Shown here in pieces: positions 1-6,966 of a stretch of DNA of 12,007 nucleotides. The notes below the pieces were generated by a model that did no database searches, was not told the DNA's origin, and worked only from the letters and a program-made list of their open reading frames with translations. Both the position numbers and the translations under genes were made by a program. Origin of the DNA: Verrucomicrobiota bacterium (GTDB taxonomy: Bacteria; Verrucomicrobiota; Verrucomicrobiia; Limisphaerales; UBA11358). The stretch covers positions 1 to 12,007 of the forward strand of contig JAMFSG010000148.1 of assembly GCA_026225155.1 (NCBI GenBank), written 5' to 3'. How positions within the stretch are numbered: position 1 is the stretch's first letter; each line of letters opens with the position of its first letter.

Positions 1-765
1 CTGCTGCCACTTTGGTTTGTGGTCATAAACCCAGCGGTAGTAGTCTGTTCGTTTCAGTTTTGCCGAGGCGGCGGCGTCGAGGAAAACTTTCACCGTCGGA
101 TGCAGTTGCAAGGCGGACGCCGGATTCATCGCGGTGAGCGGGCCTTCGATGGCGGCGGCGACAGCGGCGGCTTTTTTTTCGCCGAACGCGAGCAGCAGGT
201 TTTGCCGCGCTTCCAAAATCGTGCCGATGCCCATCGTGATGACGTGGTGCGGCACCTGGTCTTCGCTCCCGAAAAACCGCGCGTTGTCGCGCGTCGTCTG
301 TTGGGTCAGCGTCTTGATGCGCGTGCGCGACGACAGCGACGATGTCGGTTCGTTGAAACCGATGTGGCCGTCCGTGCCGATGCCGAGGATTTGCAGATCT
401 ATGCCGCCCGCCGCGTGGATCTGTTTTTCGTAAAGTTCGCAGCCTGCCGGAATGTCCTTCGCCATGCCGTCGGGGATGTGCACGTTTTTCACCGCGACGT
501 TGACGTGCTGGAAAAGATTTTCCCACATGAAGCTGTGATACGACTGCGGATGCTGCGGCGAGATGCCGATGTATTCGTCCAGATTAAAAGTCGTGACCTT
601 GCTCCAGTCGAGTTTCAGCGCGATGAGTTCACGGTAAAGCGCCAGCGGCGTGCTGCCGGTCGCCAAGCCGAGCACCGCGTTCGGTTTTTCGCGCAATAAT
701 TTCGCGATCAAGCGCGCCGCGATGCTCGTCGCCGCTGCCGGCGTGGGTTGGATGATGATTTCCAT
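1..765 (-). CDS. nagB: Glucosamine-6-phosphate deaminase, C-terminus cut by window edge
   Basis: Converts glucosamine-6-phosphate to fructose-6-phosphate and ammonia, the last committed step of amino-sugar catabolism, in the cytoplasm. The frame from ATG at 765 stays open for 255 codons to base 1. The E. coli enzyme has 266 residues, so only about the last ten should be missing. Visible hallmarks: phosphate-loop region LATGSTP (residues 34-40), NLDEY with the proton-abstracting Asp63, and GTDGHIGFNEP with Asp132, His134 and Glu139, matching the E. coli Asp72 and Asp141/His143/Glu148 set. SRTRIKTLT (146-154) is also conserved. The C-terminal RTDYYRWVY is unlike E. coli but fits the form I recall from Bacteroidetes and Verrucomicrobia. 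It lies 18 bp downstream of the PIG-L deacetylase gene on the same strand, fitting a shared transcript in which the deacetylated sugar phosphate is its substrate. Family assignment is nearly certain. Confidence 0.96.
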   Translation of the reverse strand, partial: MEIIIQPTPAAATSIAARLIAKLLREKPNAVLGLATGSTPLALYRELIALKLDWSKVTTFNLDEYIGISPQHPQSYHSFMWENLFQHVNVAVKNVHIPDGMAKDIPAGCELYEKQIHAAGGIDLQILGIGTDGHIGFNEPTSSLSSRTRIKTLTQQTTRDNARFFGSEDQVPHHVITMGIGTILEARQNLLLAFGEKKAAAVAAAIEGPLTAMNPASALQLHPTVKVFLDAAASAKLKRTDYYRWVYDHKPKWQQ

Positions 766-783
766 AATACAAATTTCCGCCGC

Positions 784-1641
784 TCAAATTTTTCCGAGCC
801 GTTTACTTAACTTCGTTTTCACGTCACCTTGAAACCGTTCAATGAAACCAACGACGAATTCCACGATGTCCAGATTTTCGTTTTCAATCAGCGGCGTCAG
901 ATCCATGCCGAAAATCAACTGCGTCGCCGCGTCGCTCGCGTGCGCCTCGAAAAATGTTGCGTTCGCCGAACGGCGGCCGAGCGTCGCCAGGTCGTAGCGT
1001 TTGCCGCCGGCGATCTGGGAATCGAAAATGCCGTTCAATGCCGCCGCCAAATGATCGTGGCCGCTGACGTTCATTTGAACTTTTTCCGTGTCCAACATCC
1101 AATCCAGATTGCGCCAGACTTCGCAGCCGATGATTTTTTTGGGGCGTTGTGATTTAGGCAATTCCCGCATCGCCGACAACGCCGCGATGACCACGCCGAT
1201 GTGCGTGTCGTGCTTGTCCGCCGGATTGTGCGTGTAGACAATTTCCGGTTTTGTCGCTAAAAGAATTTTCTTCAGATCATTTTGCAACGCTTTGTCCGTC
1301 GTGCTTTTCACCGCGCTGCTCGGATAATCCAGTTGCACCATCACGCCGTATTGGCCGACGACCGCCGCCGCGTTTTGTTCCGCGCGCCGGACCTTCATCA
1401 GTTGCGCATCCGTAAAATCTTGGTAAGCGCCGACGCGCGAACTGCCCGCGCCGTTCGTGCACGTCACGCCGCCGAACCATTTATCGGTTTTGCCGAAGCA
1501 TTCCAGAATGCCGTGGAACGCCATGAATTCCAGATCGTCCTGGTGCGCGCCAATGCCCAGATGCGTCACGCGCGAAAATGCCTTCGCCACCGGCTGGCCG
1601 TCCGGCACAAAAAATTCAGCGGTCGAATTTTTGAATTTCAT
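784..1641 (-). CDS. PIG-L/LmbE-family zinc-dependent deacetylase
   Basis: A 285-residue cytoplasmic protein with no signal peptide or membrane segment. PIG-L/LmbE enzymes are Zn-dependent hydrolases that remove acetyl groups from N-acetylglucosamine-containing substrates. The N-terminal metal motif AHQDDLE (residues 32-38) gives His33, the catalytic-base candidate Asp35 or Asp36, and Glu38. The second motif HNPADKHDTH (138-147) supplies the HxxH pair His144/His147. The start is an ATG preceded by GGGAG at 1653-1649, seven bases upstream, one of the better ribosome sites in the window. It sits between a ROK-type kinase and nagB, so the likely substrate is GlcNAc-6-phosphate or a related N-acetylated sugar; that is inference. 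Members of this family also act on GlcNAc-inositol, bacillithiol precursors and chitooligosaccharides, so substrate is the open point, not family. Confidence 0.9.
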   Translation of the reverse strand: MKFKNSTAEFFVPDGQPVAKAFSRVTHLGIGAHQDDLEFMAFHGILECFGKTDKWFGGVTCTNGAGSSRVGAYQDFTDAQLMKVRRAEQNAAAVVGQYGVMVQLDYPSSAVKSTTDKALQNDLKKILLATKPEIVYTHNPADKHDTHIGVVIAALSAMRELPKSQRPKKIIGCEVWRNLDWMLDTEKVQMNVSGHDHLAAALNGIFDSQIAGGKRYDLATLGRRSANATFFEAHASDAATQLIFGMDLTPLIENENLDIVEFVVGFIERFQGDVKTKLSKRLGKI

Positions 1642-1648
1642 AAAATGA

Positions 1649-1653
1649 CTCCC
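1649..1653 (-). promoter_or_regulatory. Ribosome binding site of the PIG-L gene
   Basis: On the minus strand GGGAG lies seven bases before the ATG at 1641. It supports that start and lies only eight bases beyond the end of the long palindrome, so folding of that element could affect access to it. Confidence 0.55.
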
Positions 1654-1661
1654 AACATTTT

Positions 1662-1820
1662 AACCACGGATAAACACAGATGCACACGGATAACAAAACG
1701 AAACGCAGAGGCGCGGAGGACGCAAAGAGGCGCAGAGATTATTCTTACTCTGCGTTTCTCGGCGTTCTCCGCGCCTCTGCGTTCTGCTCCATCCGTGTTC
1801 ATCAGTGTTTATCCGTGGTT
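1662..1820. repeat. 159-bp nested palindromic intergenic repeat (REP/MITE-like)
   Basis: Two nested inverted-repeat modules. Outer arms 1662-1691 and 1791-1820 are 30 nt each and match at 28 of 30 positions when one is reverse-complemented. Inner arms 1702-1737 and 1748-1783 are 36 nt each and match at 31 of 36, around a 10-nt loop (1738-1747). Short unmatched spacers (1692-1701 and 1784-1790) separate the modules. Each outer arm carries CACGGATAA-like words; in the left arm they recur at 1665-1673 and 1685-1693. The inner arms consist of degenerate CGCAGAG-like units. The element begins four bases beyond the kinase stop codon and ends eight bases before the PIG-L ribosome site, filling the operon's only large gap. 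No coding potential or transposase. I recall similar sequence scattered through Verrucomicrobiota and Planctomycetota intergenic regions, which I cannot verify here. Confidence 0.9.
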
Positions 1821-1824
1821 GAAA

Positions 1825-3192
1825 TTATTTTTTCAACGACGGCAGACTTGCCGCCGCCACGGCTTGGCCGACGCGCCGCGATTTTTCGTCCGGCACCTTC
1901 AATTCAATTTTCGCCGCGACTTCGGGAAATTCCGCTTTCAAAACCGCGTTCGCTTTTTCGATCACGATGTCGCCGCCCTTGCCCGTCGTCACGCGGCCGA
2001 GAATGAGCACCTGCCGGAAATCGTAAAACTCCGCGTAATACGGCAGCGTGTAGCCAAGATAAATGCCGATCGTTTCGTAAATTTTCGCCGCGCGCGCGTC
2101 GCCTTTCGCCATCAACGCCTGCACTTCTTTCAACCGCTCCGGCAAACCCATTTTTTCCGGCAATTTGATTTTCGCCGCGGGCAAAAGCTTGTTCACCGCC
2201 TGTTGCGAAAAATACAGCGCGCCCGTGCCGATGTCGCCCGCCCATTCGTCCAGCGCCGCGCCTGGTTGATAATCCACCGGCGCGAACGCGAGTTCGTTCA
2301 GCCAGCCAAGGATGCGGCCCTGCTGGTCCATGAAACCCGCCGCCTCGCTCGAACCGAGCGCGATGCCCAGCATCCCTTTGCTGCCGAGCGACAACGCGCC
2401 CGCCAGCGCCGTCACGTCGCCGTCGTTCATCACCACGACCGGCACGTTCCATTCTTTTTGGAGACGCTTAAAAATCCTGGCCGCGACCGGATAAAGTTTT
2501 TTCGGCACCGCGCGCAGCAATGACGCCACGCGGATTTCATTGTCCACAATAATACCCGCCGAGCTGCCGCCAATCGCATCCACGCGCGGCAAATGCGCCG
2601 CCGCGCGATGCAACGCGGACGCGACGTGATGATAATGATACGCCGGATCGGATTGAATTTTCGGATCCCACGGCATTTCTTCCGTGAAAACCGCCTCGCC
2701 ATCTTTCACCGCTGAAACTTTGTAATCGCTCGCACCGAGATCAAAACCGATGCGGCAACCTTTCAGATGTCCGCCCGCCGCGATCTGCGCTTCCTTTGCC
2801 GCCGGAACTTTTTCCGCCATCGTCACGATGACCTGGAATTTTTTGCCGTAAGCCGTCGTCATCATCTCGCAATCAAATTTTCGCGCGCCGCGCGGCGAAT
2901 ACGTTTTGCGGATAAATTCGCCGATGACTTTCGGTCCGCCGATGTGCAGTTTCCAACCGCCCCACGCCCACAACAAAAACTTCACGAGCCGCTCGACGTA
3001 AAGCAGCGTTTCCGCATCCGTGTCCGGCAACACGATGGTTTCGTAGCGCGAGACCAGTTTATTCTCGCGTTCCAAACCGATGACGAGCGGCACAGCGCGA
3101 GCAGATTTTTTCGCGGCGGCGACGTAATCGCGATTAAATAACACCGCCGGCGTGAAACCGGCGTCAAGCGGCGGATGGAATTTTAATTTCAT
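1825..3192 (-). CDS. Divergent ROK-type sugar kinase with extra N-terminal domain
   Basis: A 455-residue cytoplasmic protein with two parts. Residues 1-145 form an N-terminal region I do not recognise. Residues 146-455 carry the actin-like ATPase/sugar kinase fold: phosphate-1 motif GFDLGAS (149-155), sugar-side GGSSAG (208-213), VMNDGD with catalytic-base candidate Asp257, and phosphate-2 motif ALGSSEAAG (278-286). Canonical ROK kinases bind zinc through ExGH followed by CxCGxxGC. Here the aligned stretch reads NELAF (299-303) with no cysteines; the only cysteines are Cys108 and Cys146, so the zinc site is gone. The ATG lies 6 bp after the GH20 stop, so the genes are cotranscribed, with no clear Shine-Dalgarno. 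From its neighbours it probably phosphorylates GlcNAc or a related imported sugar (inference). A regulatory role is less likely because no helix-turn-helix is evident. Confidence 0.82.
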   Translation of the reverse strand: MKLKFHPPLDAGFTPAVLFNRDYVAAAKKSARAVPLVIGLERENKLVSRYETIVLPDTDAETLLYVERLVKFLLWAWGGWKLHIGGPKVIGEFIRKTYSPRGARKFDCEMMTTAYGKKFQVIVTMAEKVPAAKEAQIAAGGHLKGCRIGFDLGASDYKVSAVKDGEAVFTEEMPWDPKIQSDPAYHYHHVASALHRAAAHLPRVDAIGGSSAGIIVDNEIRVASLLRAVPKKLYPVAARIFKRLQKEWNVPVVVMNDGDVTALAGALSLGSKGMLGIALGSSEAAGFMDQQGRILGWLNELAFAPVDYQPGAALDEWAGDIGTGALYFSQQAVNKLLPAAKIKLPEKMGLPERLKEVQALMAKGDARAAKIYETIGIYLGYTLPYYAEFYDFRQVLILGRVTTGKGGDIVIEKANAVLKAEFPEVAAKIELKVPDEKSRRVGQAVAAASLPSLKK

Positions 3193-3198
3193 CAGAAT

Positions 3199-4851
3199 CT
3201 ATTTAGCAGTTTCCGAATCGTCATGGCGGTAATTCACCCCAAACGCATCGAGCCGTTTTTCATTTTGCACGACACGCGTTTTGAAATAATCCCAGTCGTG
3301 CGCAGATTTCGGCGACCAAGTCACTTCCGCCACCGCGCACAGGCGCGGGAACATCATGTATTCGGCGTAGTTCAAATTGGGAATGAATTCCGTCCACAGA
3401 TTCCCCTGCCCGCCGAGGATGTGCGCTTCATTTTCCGGCGGCAAACCGGCGGGAATCGGATCTAGCGAATAAACTTTTTCCAGCGGCAAAAATCCGCCGA
3501 TGGCTTTCGGCTCGGTTGTGTGATTCGTGGATTGATAATAATCCAGATAGCAAAATCCCGTCGGCGTCATCACGACATCATGGCCCGCGCCGGCCGCTTC
3601 CTTGCCGCCGCCAATCCAATCCATCACGACCGCGCTGGGCGCGACGCCGCCGTGCATGATTTCGCTCCAGCCGAGCAGCGTCTTGCCGTTCGCGTTGACA
3701 AATTTTTCCATGCGACGCAGAAACCAGCTTTGCAATTCGTCTTCGTTCTTCAGATTTTCACGCTCCATCAACGCCTGGCAGTCCGCACTTTTTTTCCACG
3801 TTTCCTTCGGCACTTCGTCGCCGCCGAGATGAATGTATTTGCCGGGAAACAGTTGGAACACTTCCGCCAGCACATCGTCTAAAAATTGAAACGTCGCCTC
3901 GTTCGCCGGATCGTAAATGCCCGCGAGCACGCCACCTTTGGTCGGAATCGTGAACGTGTTGCCGGGACAACCGAATTGCGGATACGCCGCGAGCGCCGCG
4001 AGCGAATGGCCGGGCATCTCGATTTCGGGAACGACCGTGATGTGCCGCGCCGCCGCGTAAGCCACGACTTCGCGGATGTCGTCCTGCGTGTAAAATCCGC
4101 CGTAACGGCCGTCCGCGCCGTAAGCGGTCGTGGAATTGGTCGCCAGACCGAAACCGACGCCGTCGCGCCACGCGCCGATTTCCGTGAGCTTCGGATATTT
4201 TTTGATCTCGATGCGCCAGCCCTGGTCATCCGTCAAATGCCAGTGGAACGTGTTCAATTTATACCACGCCATCGCGTCGAGCACTTTTTCCACTTCCGCT
4301 TTCGTGTAAAAATGGCGGCTGACATCAAGCATGAACCCGCGCCATTTGAAACGCGGAACATCGGTGATTTGAACGGATGGAATTATCCAATTCACATCGG
4401 CAACGGTGTTCGATGAAAAAATTTGCGGCGGCAATAATTGCAACAATGTTTGCACACCGTAAAAAAGTCCGGCCTGCGTCGGCGCGCGGATAATCACTTG
4501 GTTCGTCGTCACGGTCAGCGCGTAGCCTTCGCCGCCGAGAAAAGGATCTGCGCCCGCCGTCGTCAGCAAAATGCCGTCTGTGATCGCCATGCCCGGCAGC
4601 GTCTTGCCGCTCACTTTGAAATGTCCGCCAACCGACTGGCGCAACTGCGCAGCGAGAAATTCTCCCGTCGAAAACGAATTTGGGTCGGTGAAAATCTGCG
4701 TGTCCGCCGCCAGTTGAAACGCGCCATCGAGCCGCTGGATTTTTTGCGGCAGCGGAATCAGCCCGAGTTCGTTCGTGTCAGCGGCAAAAATTGTCGCCGC
4801 TAACAGCAAGATTGAAAATCCGGCCGGCCACTTTTTGGAAATAAATTTCAT
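3199..4851 (-). CDS. Exported GH20 beta-N-acetylhexosaminidase
   Basis: Releases terminal beta-linked GlcNAc or GalNAc from glycans by substrate-assisted catalysis. The 550-residue protein opens with a signal peptide (basic KK at 6-7, hydrophobic 10-22, AFA-type cleavage near residue 23), so it works outside the cytoplasm. An N-terminal GH20b-like domain covers about 28-160 and the catalytic barrel follows: RGFMLDVSRHF (171-181), HWHLTDDQGWR (203-213), MPGHS with His282, and HLGGDE (341-346), where Asp345 and Glu346 are the catalytic pair. WSE (395-397), DWIGG (411-415) and LWTE (485-488) add conserved aromatic subsite residues. Its ATG overlaps the transporter's TGA as ATGA, and AAGGGG lies upstream within the transporter's last codons, pointing to translational coupling of uptake and hydrolysis. 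Chitobiose, mucin-type or other N-acetylated glycans are all plausible substrates. Confidence 0.95.
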   Translation of the reverse strand: MKFISKKWPAGFSILLLAATIFAADTNELGLIPLPQKIQRLDGAFQLAADTQIFTDPNSFSTGEFLAAQLRQSVGGHFKVSGKTLPGMAITDGILLTTAGADPFLGGEGYALTVTTNQVIIRAPTQAGLFYGVQTLLQLLPPQIFSSNTVADVNWIIPSVQITDVPRFKWRGFMLDVSRHFYTKAEVEKVLDAMAWYKLNTFHWHLTDDQGWRIEIKKYPKLTEIGAWRDGVGFGLATNSTTAYGADGRYGGFYTQDDIREVVAYAAARHITVVPEIEMPGHSLAALAAYPQFGCPGNTFTIPTKGGVLAGIYDPANEATFQFLDDVLAEVFQLFPGKYIHLGGDEVPKETWKKSADCQALMERENLKNEDELQSWFLRRMEKFVNANGKTLLGWSEIMHGGVAPSAVVMDWIGGGKEAAGAGHDVVMTPTGFCYLDYYQSTNHTTEPKAIGGFLPLEKVYSLDPIPAGLPPENEAHILGGQGNLWTEFIPNLNYAEYMMFPRLCAVAEVTWSPKSAHDWDYFKTRVVQNEKRLDAFGVNYRHDDSETAK

Positions 4852-6656
4852 TTTGCGCGCCCCTTTTTATTTTTCCCGCCTTCAAAATGTTCTTCGATTT
4901 CTTCCAGCGTTTTGCCTTTGGTTTCCGGCAACACAAAAAACGCGATCAGGAAATAAACCGTCGAACAACCGGCGAAAATAAAGAACATGGTTGAATAGCC
5001 GTGCGCGCCCACCGTCGGCAGAAAGACGGCGGCGATCGTCCACGAAACCGTCTGGTTGATAAGCAGCGCAATGCTCATGCCGTTGGAACGGATCCGCGTC
5101 GGCATCAATTCCGACAGGGCCAGCCACACGCAAACGCCGGGGCCGACGGCGAAAAAGGAAACGAAAATGAACAGCACCACCGCCGTCAACCAGCCGTTGT
5201 TTTCGTCGGGCACCGGCGTGATGAGGGCGTGATCAATCTTTAACGGCGCGATCCGGGCGGCGTCGAGATCGGCAAACGGATGACCGAAAAACGAAACGAT
5301 TTTATTTGCCGGCAAACAACCTTCGCGCGTGATTTCGACCGGCTTGGCCGCGATGTCATCGGAACGAATGGCCGTGGTTGCGCCATGAAAATCGCCGTAG
5401 GAATAAGTCACGACCAGCGTGGATGGCTGATTGCCGGAATTTTTATCCGCCAACAACCGGGCAGCCGTTTCCTGATTGAACAGAAGTGACGCAGCTTGAT
5501 TGGTCGTCACTTCCGCTTGCACCGCATCCTTCACATCCACGCGCAACTTTTCAGTTTTTTGAAACAGCAATCCGGCGCAGATCATGGAAACCACAATCCC
5601 GGCTGTGCCGAGCGACAGGAGAAATTTGCGGCCTTTGCGGTCCACCAGAACCACCGCCCCGATGGTTGCCAGGAAATTGATGAAGGTGAAAAGGACGTTG
5701 CCCAAATGGGCGTGGGCGTCGCTCAAACCCGCCTGGATCAAAATCGTCGCATTGTAACCGATGACGGAATTGATGCCCGTAGCCTGATTGCAGGTCAGGA
5801 TCGCGCACGCGATCAAAAACGGAATGACATATTTGCGGCGCAGCAACGATTCTTTGACCTTTTGCCCGGGGCTTTTTTCAATGGCGGCGGCTTCAGCCAT
5901 TTCTTTCAACTCGGTTTCCGCCTGTTCGTCCGAACGGGAACGCAAGAGCGCGGCGCGCGCGGCTTCAACTTTCCCGCGCCGGAACAGCCAGCGCGGCGAT
6001 TCCGCCACAAAAAAACCACCCAGCACAAATAAAATTCCCGGCGGCAGCGAGACCCAGAAAATGCTGCGCCACGCCGTATCTTTAAACGCCAGTAATTTTG
6101 CCGCGTCATTCAGTTTCGCGACTTCATCTACGTGCTGGCTGAAAACATAGGCGATGACGGCGGCGGCAAAAATGCCCAGCGTCAACAGCCATTGAAAAAT
6201 GCCCGTGCCTTTGCCGCGATTGGTTGCACTCAGACATTCCGCCAGATACAGCGGGATGACGACGCCGATAAATCCGCCGCTGATCCCTTGCAATAACCGC
6301 CCCGCCATCAATCCATCGTAACTATGCGCCAATGAAATCATCGGGATGCTGACGACAAACAGCAAGCCGCTGGCAATCATCATTTTTTTGCGGCCGAACC
6401 AATCCGCCAGCAAACCGGCAAACAATGTGGAGATGACGCTGCCCAGCAAAACGGCGGCGACAATCTGTGATAATTTACCGGAATCAAGCGTCTGGCCGGT
6501 GGCCGCATCTTTGAAGGTATCCTGGAGATACGGCAGCGCGCCGGAAATGATCCCGACATCCACGCCGTAAAGCAGTCCGCCCAGACCGGCGACGAGCAGC
6601 AAAAAACGGTTGTAGCCAACTTTGGTTTTGGCCGCGCCGGAGTTTTGATTGTTCAT
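4848..6656 (-). CDS. MFS sugar-porter transporter with large periplasmic insertion
   Basis: A 602-residue inner-membrane sugar transporter of the major facilitator, sugar porter type. Visible motifs: GLLYGVDVGIISGALP (27-42) in TM1, ADWFGRKK (84-91) in loop 2-3, ESPRWLF (219-225) after TM6, QATGINSVIGYN (291-302) in TM7, DRKGRK (339-344) in loop 8-9, SELMPTRIRSNG (515-526) after TM10, and PETKGKT (577-583) after TM12. Typical members have about 450-500 residues. The excess is a hydrophilic stretch, roughly 367-487, between TM9 and TM10, which topology places on the periplasmic side. I start at the ATG at 6656 because AAGGAT lies nine bases upstream; a TTG at 6707 would add 17 residues that look noncoding. 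It probably imports sugars released by the adjacent GH2 and GH20 enzymes. Substrate is not readable from sequence. Confidence 0.92.
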   Translation of the reverse strand: MNNQNSGAAKTKVGYNRFLLLVAGLGGLLYGVDVGIISGALPYLQDTFKDAATGQTLDSGKLSQIVAAVLLGSVISTLFAGLLADWFGRKKMMIASGLLFVVSIPMISLAHSYDGLMAGRLLQGISGGFIGVVIPLYLAECLSATNRGKGTGIFQWLLTLGIFAAAVIAYVFSQHVDEVAKLNDAAKLLAFKDTAWRSIFWVSLPPGILFVLGGFFVAESPRWLFRRGKVEAARAALLRSRSDEQAETELKEMAEAAAIEKSPGQKVKESLLRRKYVIPFLIACAILTCNQATGINSVIGYNATILIQAGLSDAHAHLGNVLFTFINFLATIGAVVLVDRKGRKFLLSLGTAGIVVSMICAGLLFQKTEKLRVDVKDAVQAEVTTNQAASLLFNQETAARLLADKNSGNQPSTLVVTYSYGDFHGATTAIRSDDIAAKPVEITREGCLPANKIVSFFGHPFADLDAARIAPLKIDHALITPVPDENNGWLTAVVLFIFVSFFAVGPGVCVWLALSELMPTRIRSNGMSIALLINQTVSWTIAAVFLPTVGAHGYSTMFFIFAGCSTVYFLIAFFVLPETKGKTLEEIEEHFEGGKNKKGRAK

Positions 6657-6665
6657 GCAATTCTG

Positions 6666-6671
6666 ATCCTT
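6666..6671 (-). promoter_or_regulatory. Ribosome binding site deciding the transporter start
   Basis: AAGGAT on the minus strand, nine bases before the ATG at 6656. It is the clearest Shine-Dalgarno of the sugar operon and argues against the upstream TTG at 6707. Confidence 0.6.
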
Positions 6672-6713
6672 GTCTGAAAATACTATTTCCGCCCCCGGCT
6701 TGACCAAAGGTTT

Positions 6714-6965
6714 TCACCAAAAATCTTTGCCAAAGACGGATGGAAAAGCCGGTTTTTCGGGCATCTTGGGTGCGCGCAACTTTTGGATGATGCGGCACTT
6801 GGCACCCTGAAATTTAACCTGTTTTTGAAACGACCAGACAATTGTCCCGCAATAAAATTTGGGCGCCAGCTCGACGTCCGTCTCCGCAATGAAAACATCG
6901 CTTTCCTTGGCCGTGCCGCACAACGGACAAAAAATCAAAGCCAACGATTTATCAATGGTCGCCAT
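6714..6965 (-). CDS. Small four-cysteine protein of unknown function
   Basis: An 83-residue frame starting one base after the GH2 stop (TAA-A-ATG) and ending 57 bp before the transporter ATG, on the operon strand. I do not recognise the family. It has CPLCG (13-17), then Cys39 and Cys57, so one CxxC pair plus two spaced cysteines could hold a zinc ion. The C-terminal third is basic and proline-containing (KLRAPKMPEKP, 62-72). No signal peptide or membrane segment. Codon third positions lean to G/C as in its neighbours, and the exact fit between two operon genes supports a real gene. Against it: no clear ribosome binding site and no recognised homologue. It could be a zinc-ribbon-like accessory protein, or a chance frame in a GH2-transporter spacer of about 310 bp. 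Confidence 0.5.
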   Translation of the reverse strand: MATIDKSLALIFCPLCGTAKESDVFIAETDVELAPKFYCGTIVWSFQKQVKFQGAKCRIIQKLRAPKMPEKPAFPSVFGKDFW

Positions 6966-6966
6966 T

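Noticed and set aside
19..699. Plus-strand 226-codon frame opposite nagB
   Set aside because: Arg-rich, motif-free and entirely antisense to NagB, whose catalytic motifs are all present on the minus strand.
1691..1790. CRISPR-like repeat array in the palindromic region
   Set aside because: The units are degenerate 8-10 bp words arranged as inverted repeats with no regular spacers, so it is a palindromic element.
1282..2523. Long plus-strand open frame (413 codons) running through PIG-L, the palindrome and the kinase
   Set aside because: Its product is Arg/His/Phe-rich with no domain, and it is antisense to two clear genes and crosses the repeat. It is a by-product of high GC at third codon positions.
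3520..4803. Several plus-strand frames opposite GH20
   Set aside because: They are antisense to the GH20 coding sequence, short, basic and lack recognisable domains.
4848..6707. Longer transporter gene starting at TTG 6707
   Set aside because: The extra 17 residues are not typical of the family, while ATG 6656 has AAGGAT nine bases upstream and gives a normal cytoplasmic N-terminus before TM1.
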